From Bin22 sp965207275 (GTDB taxonomy: Bacteria; Chloroflexota; Dehalococcoidia; Lucifugimonadales; UBA3495), in the NCBI GenBank assembly GCA_965207275.1, contig CBDBMH010000001.1, positions 992,001 through 1,056,000 on the forward strand: a stretch of DNA of 64,000 nt, written 5' to 3'. The notes below the pieces were generated by a model, which saw nothing but the letters and a program-made list of their open reading frames with translations, made no database searches and was not told the origin of the DNA. Numbering within the stretch: the first letter of the stretch is position 1; every line of letters begins with the position of its first letter. Shown here piece after piece: positions 43,826 through 54,163 of the stretch. Made by a program: the position numbers and the translations under genes.

Positions 43826-43864
43826 ATAATATAGCTTGACATGGGTAATGTCAAGCCTTATCAT
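43826..43864. promoter_or_regulatory. Divergent promoters overlapping one HspR (HAIR) operator
   Basis: CTTGACA-N7-TGTCAAG at 43835-43855 is a perfect inverted repeat with the same 11-base spacing between CTTGA and TCAAG as the HAIR consensus (CTTGAGT-N7-ACTCAAG). Each arm is a -35. Rightward: TTGACA (43836-43841), 17 bases, TATCAT (43859-43864). Leftward: TTGACA (complement of 43849-43854), 17 bases, TATTAT (complement of 43826-43831). HspR binding should repress both. Confidence 0.85.
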
Positions 43865-43917
43865 ATCCTGGTAGTTAGTTCCTGATTTCACAAGAGACAT
43901 TCCCGGGAGGGAAGGGC

Positions 43918-44454
43918 ATGTACCAGCGATTTAGGATATGGGTCGACTCGGATATGGCGGAACAACCGGGGCAAAGGCCCTTCAACGCGCCGCCTTCCCC
44001 GCCTGAATCGGCAAACCTGGAGAGGGCTGCGGCTCCGCAGGTCCCGGACGCACAGCGCAATGGACACGAGAGCGGACGGGGGCAAGAGTTTGAAGCCGGG
44101 ATGGAGGGCGTTTATATAATCAGCGTCGCCGCCCGCATCCTGGATATGCACCCCCAGACCCTGCGCAAGTACGAGCGACTGGGCCTGATTAACCCGGGCC
44201 GCACCGTGGGTATGCTGAGGCTCTATTCCCGGGAAGACATCCGCAAGGTATTCCTGATCCGGCACTTGATGGAAGACCTGGGACTGAACCTGGCCGGCGT
44301 AGAGTTTGCCTTGAACCTGGTGGAGAACCTGCAGGGCTTCAAGCAGTATCTCAAGACAATCTCCGAGGGCACGCAGGTTGAACCGGTCATCGAGCCGGCA
44401 ATGGCCCAGCTTTTCCGAAATCTCAACCTGCCCGCGGATGACATTCAGGGCTAA
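43918..44454 (+). CDS. hspR: Heat-shock repressor HspR (MerR family)
   Basis: A 178-residue MerR-family regulator. The winged-helix core YIISVAARILDMHPQTLRKY then ERLGLINPGRTVGMLRLYS is typical of HspR, which represses dnaK operons with DnaK as co-repressor. The N-terminal extension of about 60 polar, Pro-rich residues is longer than in actinobacterial HspR. The ATG at 43918 is supported by GGGAGGGAAGGG; an ATG at 44102 would give the shorter usual form. It is first in an hspR-grpE-dnaK operon behind the HAIR site. The classic dnaK-grpE-dnaJ-hspR order is rearranged and dnaJ is not present. Confidence 0.93.
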   Translation: MYQRFRIWVDSDMAEQPGQRPFNAPPSPPESANLERAAAPQVPDAQRNGHESGRGQEFEAGMEGVYIISVAARILDMHPQTLRKYERLGLINPGRTVGMLRLYSREDIRKVFLIRHLMEDLGLNLAGVEFALNLVENLQGFKQYLKTISEGTQVEPVIEPAMAQLFRNLNLPADDIQG

Positions 44455-44494
44455 AGTTTAGTTGGAATATTGCGGTTATCTAAGAGGGACCCTT

Positions 44495-45058
44495 ATGACA
44501 AACGGTTACAACGAAGGCGAAATACCGGACCCCGAACAGGAGGAAACCAGCCCCGAACCCATAGTGGACTTCGACTCCCTGCCGGTAGAGGAGCAAGTGA
44601 CCATTCTGCGGCGGGACCTGGACGAGGCGAGAGACGAACTGGGCCAGACCCGGGAGCAGGTGCAGCGCAGCCAGGCGGACCTGGCCAACTATCGCCGACG
44701 CACCGAGGAAGACCAGGTAGCCATCCGCCAGGACGCCAATCGGCGCCTGATCATGAACCTGCTGCCGGTGGTGGACGAATTGGAACTGGCCATTAATCAC
44801 CTGGGCAACGGTGATGCCGCCGATTCCTGGGTGGAAGGCGTGAAGCTGATTCACCGCAAGGCATACGGCATCCTGGAGGCCGAAGGTCTGTCCAAAATAG
44901 AAACGGTGGGGGCGCAGTTCGACCCTCTGCAGCACGAGGCGGTGGGCATAGTTGATTCGGAGGAGCAGCCTTCCGGTTTCGTGGTAGAAGCCATCCGCAA
45001 CGGTTACAAGTTACGCGACCGGGTTATCCAGGCGGCCCAGGTGGTGGTGGCCAGGTAG
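44495..45058 (+). CDS. grpE: GrpE nucleotide-exchange factor
   Basis: A 187-residue co-chaperone. A long coiled coil (residues about 35-85, EEQVTILRRDLDEARDELGQ) leads into the dimer-forming NYRRRTEEDQVAI and ANRRLIMNLLPVVDELELA, then the beta domain with FDPLQHEAVGIVDS and GYKLRDRVIQAAQVVVA. It releases ADP from DnaK. The ATG at 44495 has AGAGGG seven bases upstream, 40 bases after hspR. Confidence 0.96.
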   Translation: MTNGYNEGEIPDPEQEETSPEPIVDFDSLPVEEQVTILRRDLDEARDELGQTREQVQRSQADLANYRRRTEEDQVAIRQDANRRLIMNLLPVVDELELAINHLGNGDAADSWVEGVKLIHRKAYGILEAEGLSKIETVGAQFDPLQHEAVGIVDSEEQPSGFVVEAIRNGYKLRDRVIQAAQVVVAR

Positions 45059-45141
45059 GCCCGCATCGGCTGGACTACTAGATTGAATTAAAGATTCCAA
45101 TCAACTTGAAGAGCATGGAATAAAGCGAAGGAGCAGGAAAA

Positions 45142-47034
<1,893 letters not shown>

Positions 47035-47148
47035 GAGTTGTCAAGAAAACTCAACGCCGAACTAGCGAATCTGTTATAATTAAAGCGTAAGGTAATAGGG
47101 TCGCCGGTTCGGCCACATCTTCCGAGTTACAGGTTGGGGGTACAACAA

Positions 47149-47430
47149 ATGACTGGACCAGAGAGCGCAGAGCAGGAAGTAATAAACAGTGAGGGCACCT
47201 TCGAGATTGGGGGTGTTCAGCAGACAGTAACGCCGCTCCAGTACCATTACCTTAGCCTTCTGGAGCGTCTGACCGCTCTTAAGAACACCTACCAGACCGA
47301 CCCCGACTACGAGGCGTGGATGATGCAGGCCATCAAGAAGTCCATCTACAGCGCCTTTCGCGAGTGCATCGAAGCCAACGTAGGGGACGCGGCCAGGGAG
47401 ATTCTTGGCCGGGAGCACCAGGTCAACTGA
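47149..47430 (+). CDS. Small hypothetical protein after dnaK
   Basis: A 93-residue protein, mainly helical after an acidic N-terminus (MTGPESAEQEVINSEGTFEI), with LQYHYLSLLERLTALKNTYQ and DPDYEAWMMQAIKKSIYSAF. No family recognised. It has its own extended -10 (TGTTATAAT at 47072-47080) and a strong terminator after it, so it is a single-gene unit. The ATG at 47149 has a GGGGG run nine bases upstream. Confidence 0.72.
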   Translation: MTGPESAEQEVINSEGTFEIGGVQQTVTPLQYHYLSLLERLTALKNTYQTDPDYEAWMMQAIKKSIYSAFRECIEANVGDAAREILGREHQVN

Positions 47431-47455
47431 AATTCTAACCAACTAGTCTTTAAAC

Positions 47456-47483
47456 GGGGGCCAGCCCAAGCAGGCTGGCCCCC
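47456..47483 (+). terminator. Strong terminator
   Basis: GGGGGCCAGCC, a CAAGCA loop and GGCTGGCCCCC form a perfect 11-bp stem, followed by TGCTTTATG, 26 bases after the stop of the 93-residue protein. Confidence 0.85.
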
Positions 47484-47652
47484 TGCTTTATGCGCATTCT
47501 ACAGCGTCGACTGGAGAATTTGCCGACTCGACCAGACTGTCCGAACCTGGTGGGTCGGCGAGGGTAGTCCTTACACAGGATAGCGCAGGGAGGTTGGCCA
47601 TTGCCGGAACCTTTCCGGAGCAAAGCAGGCCAGGTAGCCCGCGGTGTCTACC

Positions 47653-48777
47653 CTACCCCAATCCGTGCCTCGCCAGTACTTCCCGCTTCAGCTCTTCCAC
47701 TCCCTCTTCCAGGAAACGTTGGGCTTCCTGGCGGACATTAGCCGGTACGTCCAGGGCCACCGTGTCACGCAGGCTTGGTGAAGGGTACTGGGCGGACACG
47801 ACTTCCGGGATGCGGTCGGGCCATTCGGTGTCCAGCATAACTCCGTAGGCCAGGGTCCAGCAGCGCGCCACGGCGCCGATGTCGTAACCGCCGCCACCCA
47901 GGGCCAGCCAGGGCAGGCCCAGCGCCGCAAACTCGCGAATCACCTCCACGTAGCCCCGGGAGGTGAGTTGCAGGTGGGTAATCGGGTCGGAGTGGTAGCT
48001 GTCGATACCCAGTTGGGTGACCAGGACATCGGGGGCGAAGGCGCGAACCAGGGGCGGCACGACTTCGCGGAAGGCCCACAAGTACAGGTCGTCCTCGGTG
48101 TAGGGGAACAGGGGCACGTTGATAGAGTAGCCGACCCCGTCGCCCGTGCCCGAGTCGGATATGGAGCCGGTGCCAGGGAACAGGTATTGGCCGGACTCGT
48201 GGATGGAAATGGTCAAGACGCGATCGTCGCGGTAGAAGACGTCCTGGACACCATCGCCGTGGTGGGCATCCACATCCACGTAGGCGACCCGCATTCCCCG
48301 TTCCAGGAAGTATTTGACGGCAATGGCGGGGTCGTTGAATATGCAGAATCCGTAGGCGTGGGTTGGCGCGGCATGATGCAGGCCCCCGGAGATGGAGAAG
48401 GCCACGTCCACCTGTTGCCCGGCCACCAGTTCGGCAGCCACCAGGGTGGCGCCGGAACTGAGCATGGCGGCATCGTACATGCCGGGGTAGACCGGGTTGT
48501 CGCCCAGGGCGCTGAAGCCGAAGCGCTCTGGCCGCACGGTGGAAATGCCGGCGCTGAGGGCCCGAACCGCCGCGATGTACTCGGGAGTGTGAACCCATTC
48601 CAGTTCCTCCTCGGTGGCAGAACGGGGATTGATGAGCCGGGATGTGCCGCCGTCAAAGGCCCCGTAGGCCGACAGCAATTCGTAGGTAAGGCGCAGGCGC
48701 ATGGGACGCATGGGATGATCGGAACGCAGCACATGGCGGGACAGGGCGTCATCGTAAACGAAAGCAGCGCTGGGCAT
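47653..48777 (-). CDS. Histone deacetylase/AcuC family hydrolase
   Basis: A 374-residue zinc deacetylase-fold protein, AcuC-sized. Motifs are FVYDDALSRHVLRSDHPMRP, GGLHHAAPTHAYGFCIFND (tandem His), YVDVDAHHGDGVQDVFY, ISIHESGQYLFPGTG and LGGGGYDI. All zinc and catalytic residues seem present. Bacterial relatives deacetylate acetyl-CoA synthetase or acetylpolyamines; which applies is unknown. The start ATG at 48777 has GAGGTG five bases upstream. It is divergent from an SLC13 transporter across a region with an 11-bp inverted repeat. Confidence 0.93.
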   Translation of the reverse strand: MPSAAFVYDDALSRHVLRSDHPMRPMRLRLTYELLSAYGAFDGGTSRLINPRSATEEELEWVHTPEYIAAVRALSAGISTVRPERFGFSALGDNPVYPGMYDAAMLSSGATLVAAELVAGQQVDVAFSISGGLHHAAPTHAYGFCIFNDPAIAVKYFLERGMRVAYVDVDAHHGDGVQDVFYRDDRVLTISIHESGQYLFPGTGSISDSGTGDGVGYSINVPLFPYTEDDLYLWAFREVVPPLVRAFAPDVLVTQLGIDSYHSDPITHLQLTSRGYVEVIREFAALGLPWLALGGGGYDIGAVARCWTLAYGVMLDTEWPDRIPEVVSAQYPSPSLRDTVALDVPANVRQEAQRFLEEGVEELKREVLARHGLG

Positions 48778-48806
48778 GGGGCACCTCGCGGCAGTTCTTG
48801 CCCATG

Positions 48807-48885
48807 AATATACACGATGGGATGGCAACAGTGGGCAACTAACCTGCCTTTCTGCCGTGTTTATTAGGGTCAGTTCGTGTATATT
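48807..48885. promoter_or_regulatory. Inverted repeat between divergent genes
   Basis: AATATACACGA (48807-48817) and TCGTGTATATT (48875-48885) are perfect inverted copies 57 bases apart, between the deacetylase-like and SLC13 genes. Each contains a TATATT that could be the -10 of the gene on its side. The symmetry suggests a shared regulator or simply twin promoters. Confidence 0.45.
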
Positions 48886-48931
48886 GGTGGATAACCATTT
48901 TCGACCCTCCTCCTGAGTATCCCTGGCTGCC

Positions 48932-50356
48932 ATGACACCACAGATCGCCACCCGACTACTGGGAGAACCTTTCCAGCCGCTGGCCGCTGCCAAGCTGGCC
49001 GCCGGAATCGCCCTGTTTCTGGCAGTCCTGTGGATGCCACGGCCAGAAGGACTGACCCCCGAAGGCCAGAAGGCGTTGGCGGTGATGGTGCTGGCGGTAG
49101 TCTTCTGGGCCACGGAGGCGCTGCCCATCTCGGTGACGGGCCTGGCGGGGGTTGTGCTGCTGATTGTGCTGGGCGCCGTTCCCGGGCCCGTAGAAGGGCT
49201 TTATGGCTTTTCTCAGCCCGTTTCCTATTTCCTCATTGGCATTCTCACCATAGGACTGGCGGTGCAACGCTCCGGGCTGGCCGAACGGGTGGCGGTCTTC
49301 CTGATACGGGGCGCTGCCGGCAAGCCGGGCCTGCTATATGTCCAGATGCTGTTCTCCTTCGCGCTGCTGACCTTCGCCCTGCCTTCCGCCAGCACTCGAG
49401 GCGCCATTATGGTCCATATCTACGCCCAGGTGATGGAGCGGTGGGGGGTTCCGAAGGAGCACAAGTACTACAAGGCTCTGATGCTGGCCCTGGGAAGCAT
49501 GAACCGGCTGGGTTCCACCGCGCTGCTGGCCGGCGGCATAACACCGGTGGTGGCCTCTGCCCTGCTGGGGGACTTCTCCTGGTCGGGCTGGTTTATCCTG
49601 ATGGCATTGCCCTTCTACGCCAACCTGGCAGTAGGCGGCGTGCTCCTGTTCCTGCTATACCGCGGCGGCTTCCGCCTGGACGTGTCCCAGGTCAACGTGG
49701 AGCTAAATACCGGTCAAGTGAAGGACGTTGAGTACCGGGCCGGAATAATCGTTCTGGCCACGGCGCTGCTGTGGTTTACCGACTTTGCCCACGGAATGCA
49801 CCCGGCGGTGCCGGCCCTGATAGCGCTGGTGCTGATTCTGCTGCCCCGGGTGGGCCTGTTGACCTGGCAGGACTTTGAGCGAAACCTGGGCTGGAGCAAC
49901 TTCTTCGTTATAGCCACGTCGCTGTCGCTGGCCCACACTCTGGTGGTAACCGGCGCCGCCGGATGGTTTTCGGAGACACTGGTGGGGGGCGCCGCGCAGG
50001 TCCAGGACCAGCCCCTGCTGCTGCTGTTGGCCCTGTCCATGAGCGCCGCCGTTGTGCGGCTGCTGATGCCCAACATCGCTGGCTACCTGTCCTTCGTGAT
50101 TCCGGTGGCCATGGCCAGCGGAGAAGCCCTGGGGCTGAATCCCCTGGTGTGCGGCATGGCCGTGGTGGTGGTGGGCGACTCACTGGTCTATTACAGCGCG
50201 GCGGGAACGGCGTCCATCTTCATTTTTCTGCAAGCCAACTTGCGGAACCCGGAGATATTCCGCTGGGCCCTGGTGATGACGGCGGTATCCATCGCGGTGG
50301 TGTTCCTGGTGGCCGTGCCCTACTGGTCCATGCTGGGGGAGCCGTTGGTGCGGTAG
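48932..50356 (+). CDS. SLC13/DASS family anion transporter
   Basis: A 474-residue membrane transporter of the divalent-anion:sodium symporter family (dicarboxylates, citrate, sulfate). About 11-12 helices are seen; motifs are VFWATEALPISVTGLAGVVL, GILTIGLAVQRSGLAERVAV and LVYYSAAGTASIFIF. The substrate/Na+ motif usually written SNT reads STR in LPSASTRGAIM (about residue 152), so ion coupling may differ. The ATG at 48932 has no clear ribosome site. It is convergent with the CoA-transferase gene. Confidence 0.9.
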   Translation: MTPQIATRLLGEPFQPLAAAKLAAGIALFLAVLWMPRPEGLTPEGQKALAVMVLAVVFWATEALPISVTGLAGVVLLIVLGAVPGPVEGLYGFSQPVSYFLIGILTIGLAVQRSGLAERVAVFLIRGAAGKPGLLYVQMLFSFALLTFALPSASTRGAIMVHIYAQVMERWGVPKEHKYYKALMLALGSMNRLGSTALLAGGITPVVASALLGDFSWSGWFILMALPFYANLAVGGVLLFLLYRGGFRLDVSQVNVELNTGQVKDVEYRAGIIVLATALLWFTDFAHGMHPAVPALIALVLILLPRVGLLTWQDFERNLGWSNFFVIATSLSLAHTLVVTGAAGWFSETLVGGAAQVQDQPLLLLLALSMSAAVVRLLMPNIAGYLSFVIPVAMASGEALGLNPLVCGMAVVVVGDSLVYYSAAGTASIFIFLQANLRNPEIFRWALVMTAVSIAVVFLVAVPYWSMLGEPLVR

Positions 50357-50433
50357 GGGTAACGGCCCACTACCGGGGCCATAGCCGGTTTCAGGACTGC
50401 GCTCCAATTCAGGCGCCTTGTTCGGGCGGAACA

Positions 50434-50454
50434 GGGCAGCCACCAGGGCTGCCC
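50434..50454. terminator. Bidirectional terminator
   Basis: GGGCAGCC, loop ACCAG and GGCTGCCC form an 8-bp stem between the convergent SLC13 and CoA-transferase genes. The GGGCAGCC..GGCTGCCC wording recurs at 57514-57534. Confidence 0.55.
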
Positions 50455-50500
50455 CTACAAAGTCATGTCACCGAATGCCTTAGTTGGAGGCTACCCGTGA

Positions 50501-51913
50501 TCAGCCGGTCCTGGCGGGCCACACCGGATCGTGATAGCCCAAGGGCACCGATGGGCGGGCCCAGTAGGGGGTGGCGTCGGACAACTCCAGCGTGGGCGCC
50601 AGGTGCTTAAGGGAGCCGCCAGGAACTTCACTGACGGTGGACCAGGACGCAATCTCCTCGGGGGTCACATCGGTTGGTATGCCCGCAAGTTCATCCTCAG
50701 GGACCTGCCCTTGCCCCACCAGCCAGCGGCCGGTCTGGGCCAGGGAGAGTTGCACCAGCCAGCTTCCGCCCTCGGTGGCGCGGCGGGCCAGGGCGGTGAG
50801 CGCGCCGTAGGCCATCAGGTAGCCGGTAAGGTAGTCAATGGCAGACACGGGATAGAACTGGGGCCCCGGCTCAGCGCCGGGGAAAAGTTCGCCCTGCCGG
50901 TGGGTGATGCCGCTGACGGTCTGGATGACCGTGTCGAAACCCCGGCGGTCGGCCCAGGGTCCCACCCGCCCGAAGGCGCACAGGGAGACGTAGACGATGC
51001 CGGGGCGGATGGCAGCCAGGTCTTCGGGGGACAGGCCGCGCTGGGCCAGGGTGTTGGGGCGGTAGCCCTGCGAGAATATGTCGGCCTCCCGTACCAGCCC
51101 CCTCAGGGTCTCCAGGTCCTGCCCCTGCCGCAGGTCCAGGTGGGCAGAGAGCTTGCCGTGGCCGGTGTCGTATTCCTGCCCCTCGTTGAAGGGCAGGTGA
51201 GGACCGGAAATCTTCATCACGTCGGCGCCGTGCTCGGCCAGGGTGCGAGCGCAGGTGGGGCCGGCCAGGACCCGGGTCAGGTCCAATACACGGATGCCGG
51301 ACAGGGGACGATCACCGTCGGGCAAAGGCTGGGGCGGAGCGTCGCCGATCCTCTTGATTTCCAGCAGGGGAAGGGAGGCCACCGCCGCAGACTGGGGATG
51401 CTGGCCCCATTCCTGCATGGTGCGGACCATACCGCCGGCCCCCCGGGCGGCTATGATTGCTTCTTCCAGTTCGCGGGCGTCCCACTTTGCCACGGCTTGG
51501 CGGACGGCTTCCTTGTCTTCCGCCACGCCCAGCACACTGAGCGCGGCTTCCCGGTGGTTGGGGAAGTTGCAGTGCAGGTAGCTCCAGCGGCCATCCTTCG
51601 CCGGATATACTCCCATGACGGCGTTGCGCTCACCCGCCGCCGGCTGGCCGTTCAGGGTCATGTAGCGGCTGCTGCGCAGGGAAGCGGTGGCCCGGCGGGC
51701 GTTGACCGACACCTGCTGGCGCCGGCCGGCGCGCAGTTCCCACAGATCGGAGACGGCCAGCCCCACCGCCGCCAGGCTGGCTGCCGCCGCCGAGCCGATG
51801 CGGAAGGGCGTGGGCAGGATGGGATCCATGCCGCCCGAAAACTCAACCTCGCCGAACCTTTCCGGGTTGAGGTAGGGGATGGAGTTCAGGGCAAATTCGG
51901 TGTAGGTGGTCAT
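50501..51913 (-). CDS. CaiB/BaiF-type (family III) CoA transferase, permuted order
   Basis: A 470-residue family III CoA transferase. The motif that opens ordinary CaiB proteins (PLSGIRVLDLTRVLAGPTCA) begins only near residue 210. The residues before it (LWELRAGRRQQVSVNARRA, GVYPAKDGRWSYLHCNFPNH) correspond to what is the C-terminal part in CaiB. The domain order is thus circularly permuted, a form that I recognise in other bacterial family III transferases. DTGHGKLSAHLDLR replaces the usual NRGKRS-LDL region. The ATG at 51913 has GGAG ten bases upstream. The acyl substrate is unknown. Confidence 0.88.
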   Translation of the reverse strand: MTTYTEFALNSIPYLNPERFGEVEFSGGMDPILPTPFRIGSAAAASLAAVGLAVSDLWELRAGRRQQVSVNARRATASLRSSRYMTLNGQPAAGERNAVMGVYPAKDGRWSYLHCNFPNHREAALSVLGVAEDKEAVRQAVAKWDARELEEAIIAARGAGGMVRTMQEWGQHPQSAAVASLPLLEIKRIGDAPPQPLPDGDRPLSGIRVLDLTRVLAGPTCARTLAEHGADVMKISGPHLPFNEGQEYDTGHGKLSAHLDLRQGQDLETLRGLVREADIFSQGYRPNTLAQRGLSPEDLAAIRPGIVYVSLCAFGRVGPWADRRGFDTVIQTVSGITHRQGELFPGAEPGPQFYPVSAIDYLTGYLMAYGALTALARRATEGGSWLVQLSLAQTGRWLVGQGQVPEDELAGIPTDVTPEEIASWSTVSEVPGGSLKHLAPTLELSDATPYWARPSVPLGYHDPVWPARTG

Positions 51914-52356
51914 GGCAAGCAATCTCCACAAATAGCGCAGTTATATGGCGCAGCTATGCACAGGTATGTGATGATCATCATACAGGATGGCAGCTTGGCC
52001 GCAAGCCCGATGCCCAGCCCCAGGACAATTGCGTTATGAATCTACGCCATAGCCGGCAAGTATTCACGACCGGAAATCATGTCGCATCGAGCCCACCGCA
52101 TGACCTAAGATCTGCCCCTCAGCCCGGTTGCGGGGCCCAATGTCGGCTTGTGGTATAGCGGGTGGTGTCTTCGCCAGGCCATTGCGCCAGGGATTCGGCA
52201 CAGTCCGCACGGTGTGGCCGCTGGTGGACTACCGCGAGCCAGCCTCGTTTGTGTACATATCTGCTGGTCAACTATAATTGTCCGAACCACCCACGCCGCG
52301 GCATTGGTTTCCTCCTGAATTCAACAGAGCAGCAGACGCGGCTTCAGGACTTATTG
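51914..52356. other. Divergent intergenic region
   Basis: No gene is supported. It has a CAGGACAATTGCG copy of the dispersed motif at 52021-52033 and a promoter at 52249-52278 for the rightward gene. The promoter of the leftward CoA transferase is not obvious. Confidence 0.6.
52249..52278 (+). promoter_or_regulatory. Promoter of the 264-residue hypothetical gene
   Basis: TTGTGT (52249-52254) and TATAAT (52273-52278) are 18 bases apart, about 80 bases before the ATG at 52357. Confidence 0.55.
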
Positions 52357-53151
52357 ATGGAATTGACATTTGAACGGGGGGATGCCCACCGTCCCCGGGG
52401 CCATGCGCTGGTCTACTTCCGCGTGGACACGGAACCGGACAAGCTTTACGCCAGCTACATTGTAGTGTTGCCGGTGAAGGCCGACTTTGGCAAGTATGTG
52501 CCACCCTTCCTGGCGTCGCACCTGGGCAATCTGCCCTTGAACGACTTTTCCGCCTTTGCCATGCCGCCGGTTCCGGAAGAAGTAAGCGGACACGGGGAGC
52601 TGGAGCGGCTGAGCGACCTGCGGGGCGACGACCTGGTATTCGGCACCAACATGTTCTCCTTTGACCTGCCCCGGATGATGGAGGGAATCACCGACGCGGT
52701 GCAGTCCTACTCCCAATTGTGCTCTGATTACTACGACCGGCAGGGGTTGGCCAGCCCGCCGCCGGCGGAGGGGCTGCCGTCGGCGACCCCATCTGAGGCG
52801 GGCGTTGAAGAGGACACGTCGTATTCGGTCAACGAGGTGCTCTTCAGCCTGATGAGCGAACGGGACAAGCTGGCCGAACTTTCCCGCCTGCTGGGCAAGC
52901 TGCAGTTCGCGCAGGAAGGCAGTGACGACAATATGACGGGGGAGGTAACGGAGGAGATTACGGCCCTTTCCCGCCACCTGCCTGAGGAGTTCCAGGTGCT
53001 GAATCTGCTGGCCGCCGCCCGGGAAGCCACCAGCCGGGGCTCGCGACTGGCCCAGCTTTACCTGGACCGCTGTTTCCGCCTGTCGGACGGGGATACGGCC
53101 AGCGCATTCTCGCTGGAGGCTCAGATAGAGGAGTTGAAGGGGGGAGGGTAG
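52357..53151 (+). CDS. Hypothetical protein, 264 residues
   Basis: A soluble protein with no recognised family. Residues 1-130 alternate strands and helices (GHALVYFRVDTEPDKLYASY, IVVLPVKADFGKYVPPFLAS). A Pro/Ser-rich linker near residues 130-155 follows, then a helical C-terminal half (SVNEVLFSLMSERDKLAELS, LGKLQFAQ). Upstream codons back to about 52162 are open but lack homology and contain the promoter, so I use the ATG at 52357. It is monocistronic, ending in a strong bidirectional terminator. Confidence 0.75.
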   Translation: MELTFERGDAHRPRGHALVYFRVDTEPDKLYASYIVVLPVKADFGKYVPPFLASHLGNLPLNDFSAFAMPPVPEEVSGHGELERLSDLRGDDLVFGTNMFSFDLPRMMEGITDAVQSYSQLCSDYYDRQGLASPPPAEGLPSATPSEAGVEEDTSYSVNEVLFSLMSERDKLAELSRLLGKLQFAQEGSDDNMTGEVTEEITALSRHLPEEFQVLNLLAAAREATSRGSRLAQLYLDRCFRLSDGDTASAFSLEAQIEELKGGG

Positions 53152-53232
53152 GATAGACCCGCCAGGTTCGGGGATTCTCCATGGGTTGCCAAAGTATCTT
53201 CTGCGCTCCCCGGTCGTTGGCCTGACATAAGC

Positions 53233-53262
53233 TAACTCCCCGCTCATCAGGGCGGGGAGTTA
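53233..53262. terminator. Strong bidirectional terminator
   Basis: TAACTCCCCGC and GCGGGGAGTTA form a perfect 11-bp stem with an 8-base loop, flanked by A/T on both sides (ATTTT to the right), between convergent genes ending at 53151 and 53297. Confidence 0.85.
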
Positions 53263-53296
53263 ATTTTGATACCTGTGCGCAGGCAGGTCCCGAAGA

Positions 53297-54163
53297 CTAG
53301 AAGGCGAAGCTGTCCATCAAGTCTTCCACGGAGCGGCGGGGGGCCTTGGACTTGATTTCCTCCACCCTCTGCTGCAGGGACGGGCGGGAGTCGTCCTGAT
53401 AGATGATGCCCACGGGCATGCCCCGCTTTTGCACCAGGTTGTAGGCTGCGCCCTTGTCGGAAGCGTCGTGATCCTCGGGGACATCGTACATCAGCGGTTC
53501 GATGCCCTTGCGGGCGTTGCCCTTCATCAGTTCATAGGTGTCGTTGTAGGTGGTGCAGGGGGACTGGACGTGCACCATGGCGAATCCTTCGTGGTCCATG
53601 CCCTGGTTGATCAGCTTGGCCAAGTCCCGGGGCTGGCCTGAGAACCCGGAAGCGACGAAAGTGGCGCCCAGGGTCAGGTACAGTTCCAGGGGATCGGCTT
53701 CCGCTTCAATTTTGCCGTAGGGAGTCGAGCTGGTTACGGTGCCGATCTGGGTGGTGGGGGAACTCTGGCCCTTGGTAAGGCCATAGACCCCGTTGTCCAT
53801 TACTACGGCGCAGATGTTCAGGTTGCGAGCGGCCTGGGGGCCAATGTGCTCGCCGCCGATGCTGAGAAAGTCGCCATCGCCGGCAACGACCAGCACATTG
53901 AGTTCCGGGCGGGCCATCTTGACGCCCATAGCCACCGGCAGGGTTCGCCCGTGAATTCCATGGAAGCCGTAGGGCTGTTGTCCTTCCAGCAGGTGGACCA
54001 GGTTGCCGGAGCAGCCGATGCCAGCCACCACCACGTTGTTCTCCATGGGCAGGCCGGTCTCCTCCAGCCGGTTAATCATGGCAAATTCGATGGCACGGCG
54101 GACGCCGAAGTCACCACACCCGGGGCACCATTTGAAATCGTACTCAGGATTCTTCTTGCTCAT
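53297..54163 (-). CDS. korB: 2-oxoacid:ferredoxin oxidoreductase beta subunit (KorB-like)
   Basis: A 288-residue thiamine-diphosphate subunit. It has the Fe-S Cys pair in KWCPGCGDFGV, IGCSGN, HGIHGRTLPVAMGVKMA, and the TPP motif GDGDFLSIGGEH then MDNGVYGLTKGQ. The C-terminal VGIIYQDDSRPSL region is also typical. With KorA it oxidatively decarboxylates 2-oxoglutarate (or another 2-oxoacid) to the acyl-CoA with ferredoxin reduction. The ATG at 54163 overlaps the KorA stop by four bases (ATGA). Confidence 0.94.
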   Translation of the reverse strand: MSKKNPEYDFKWCPGCGDFGVRRAIEFAMINRLEETGLPMENNVVVAGIGCSGNLVHLLEGQQPYGFHGIHGRTLPVAMGVKMARPELNVLVVAGDGDFLSIGGEHIGPQAARNLNICAVVMDNGVYGLTKGQSSPTTQIGTVTSSTPYGKIEAEADPLELYLTLGATFVASGFSGQPRDLAKLINQGMDHEGFAMVHVQSPCTTYNDTYELMKGNARKGIEPLMYDVPEDHDASDKGAAYNLVQKRGMPVGIIYQDDSRPSLQQRVEEIKSKAPRRSVEDLMDSFAF

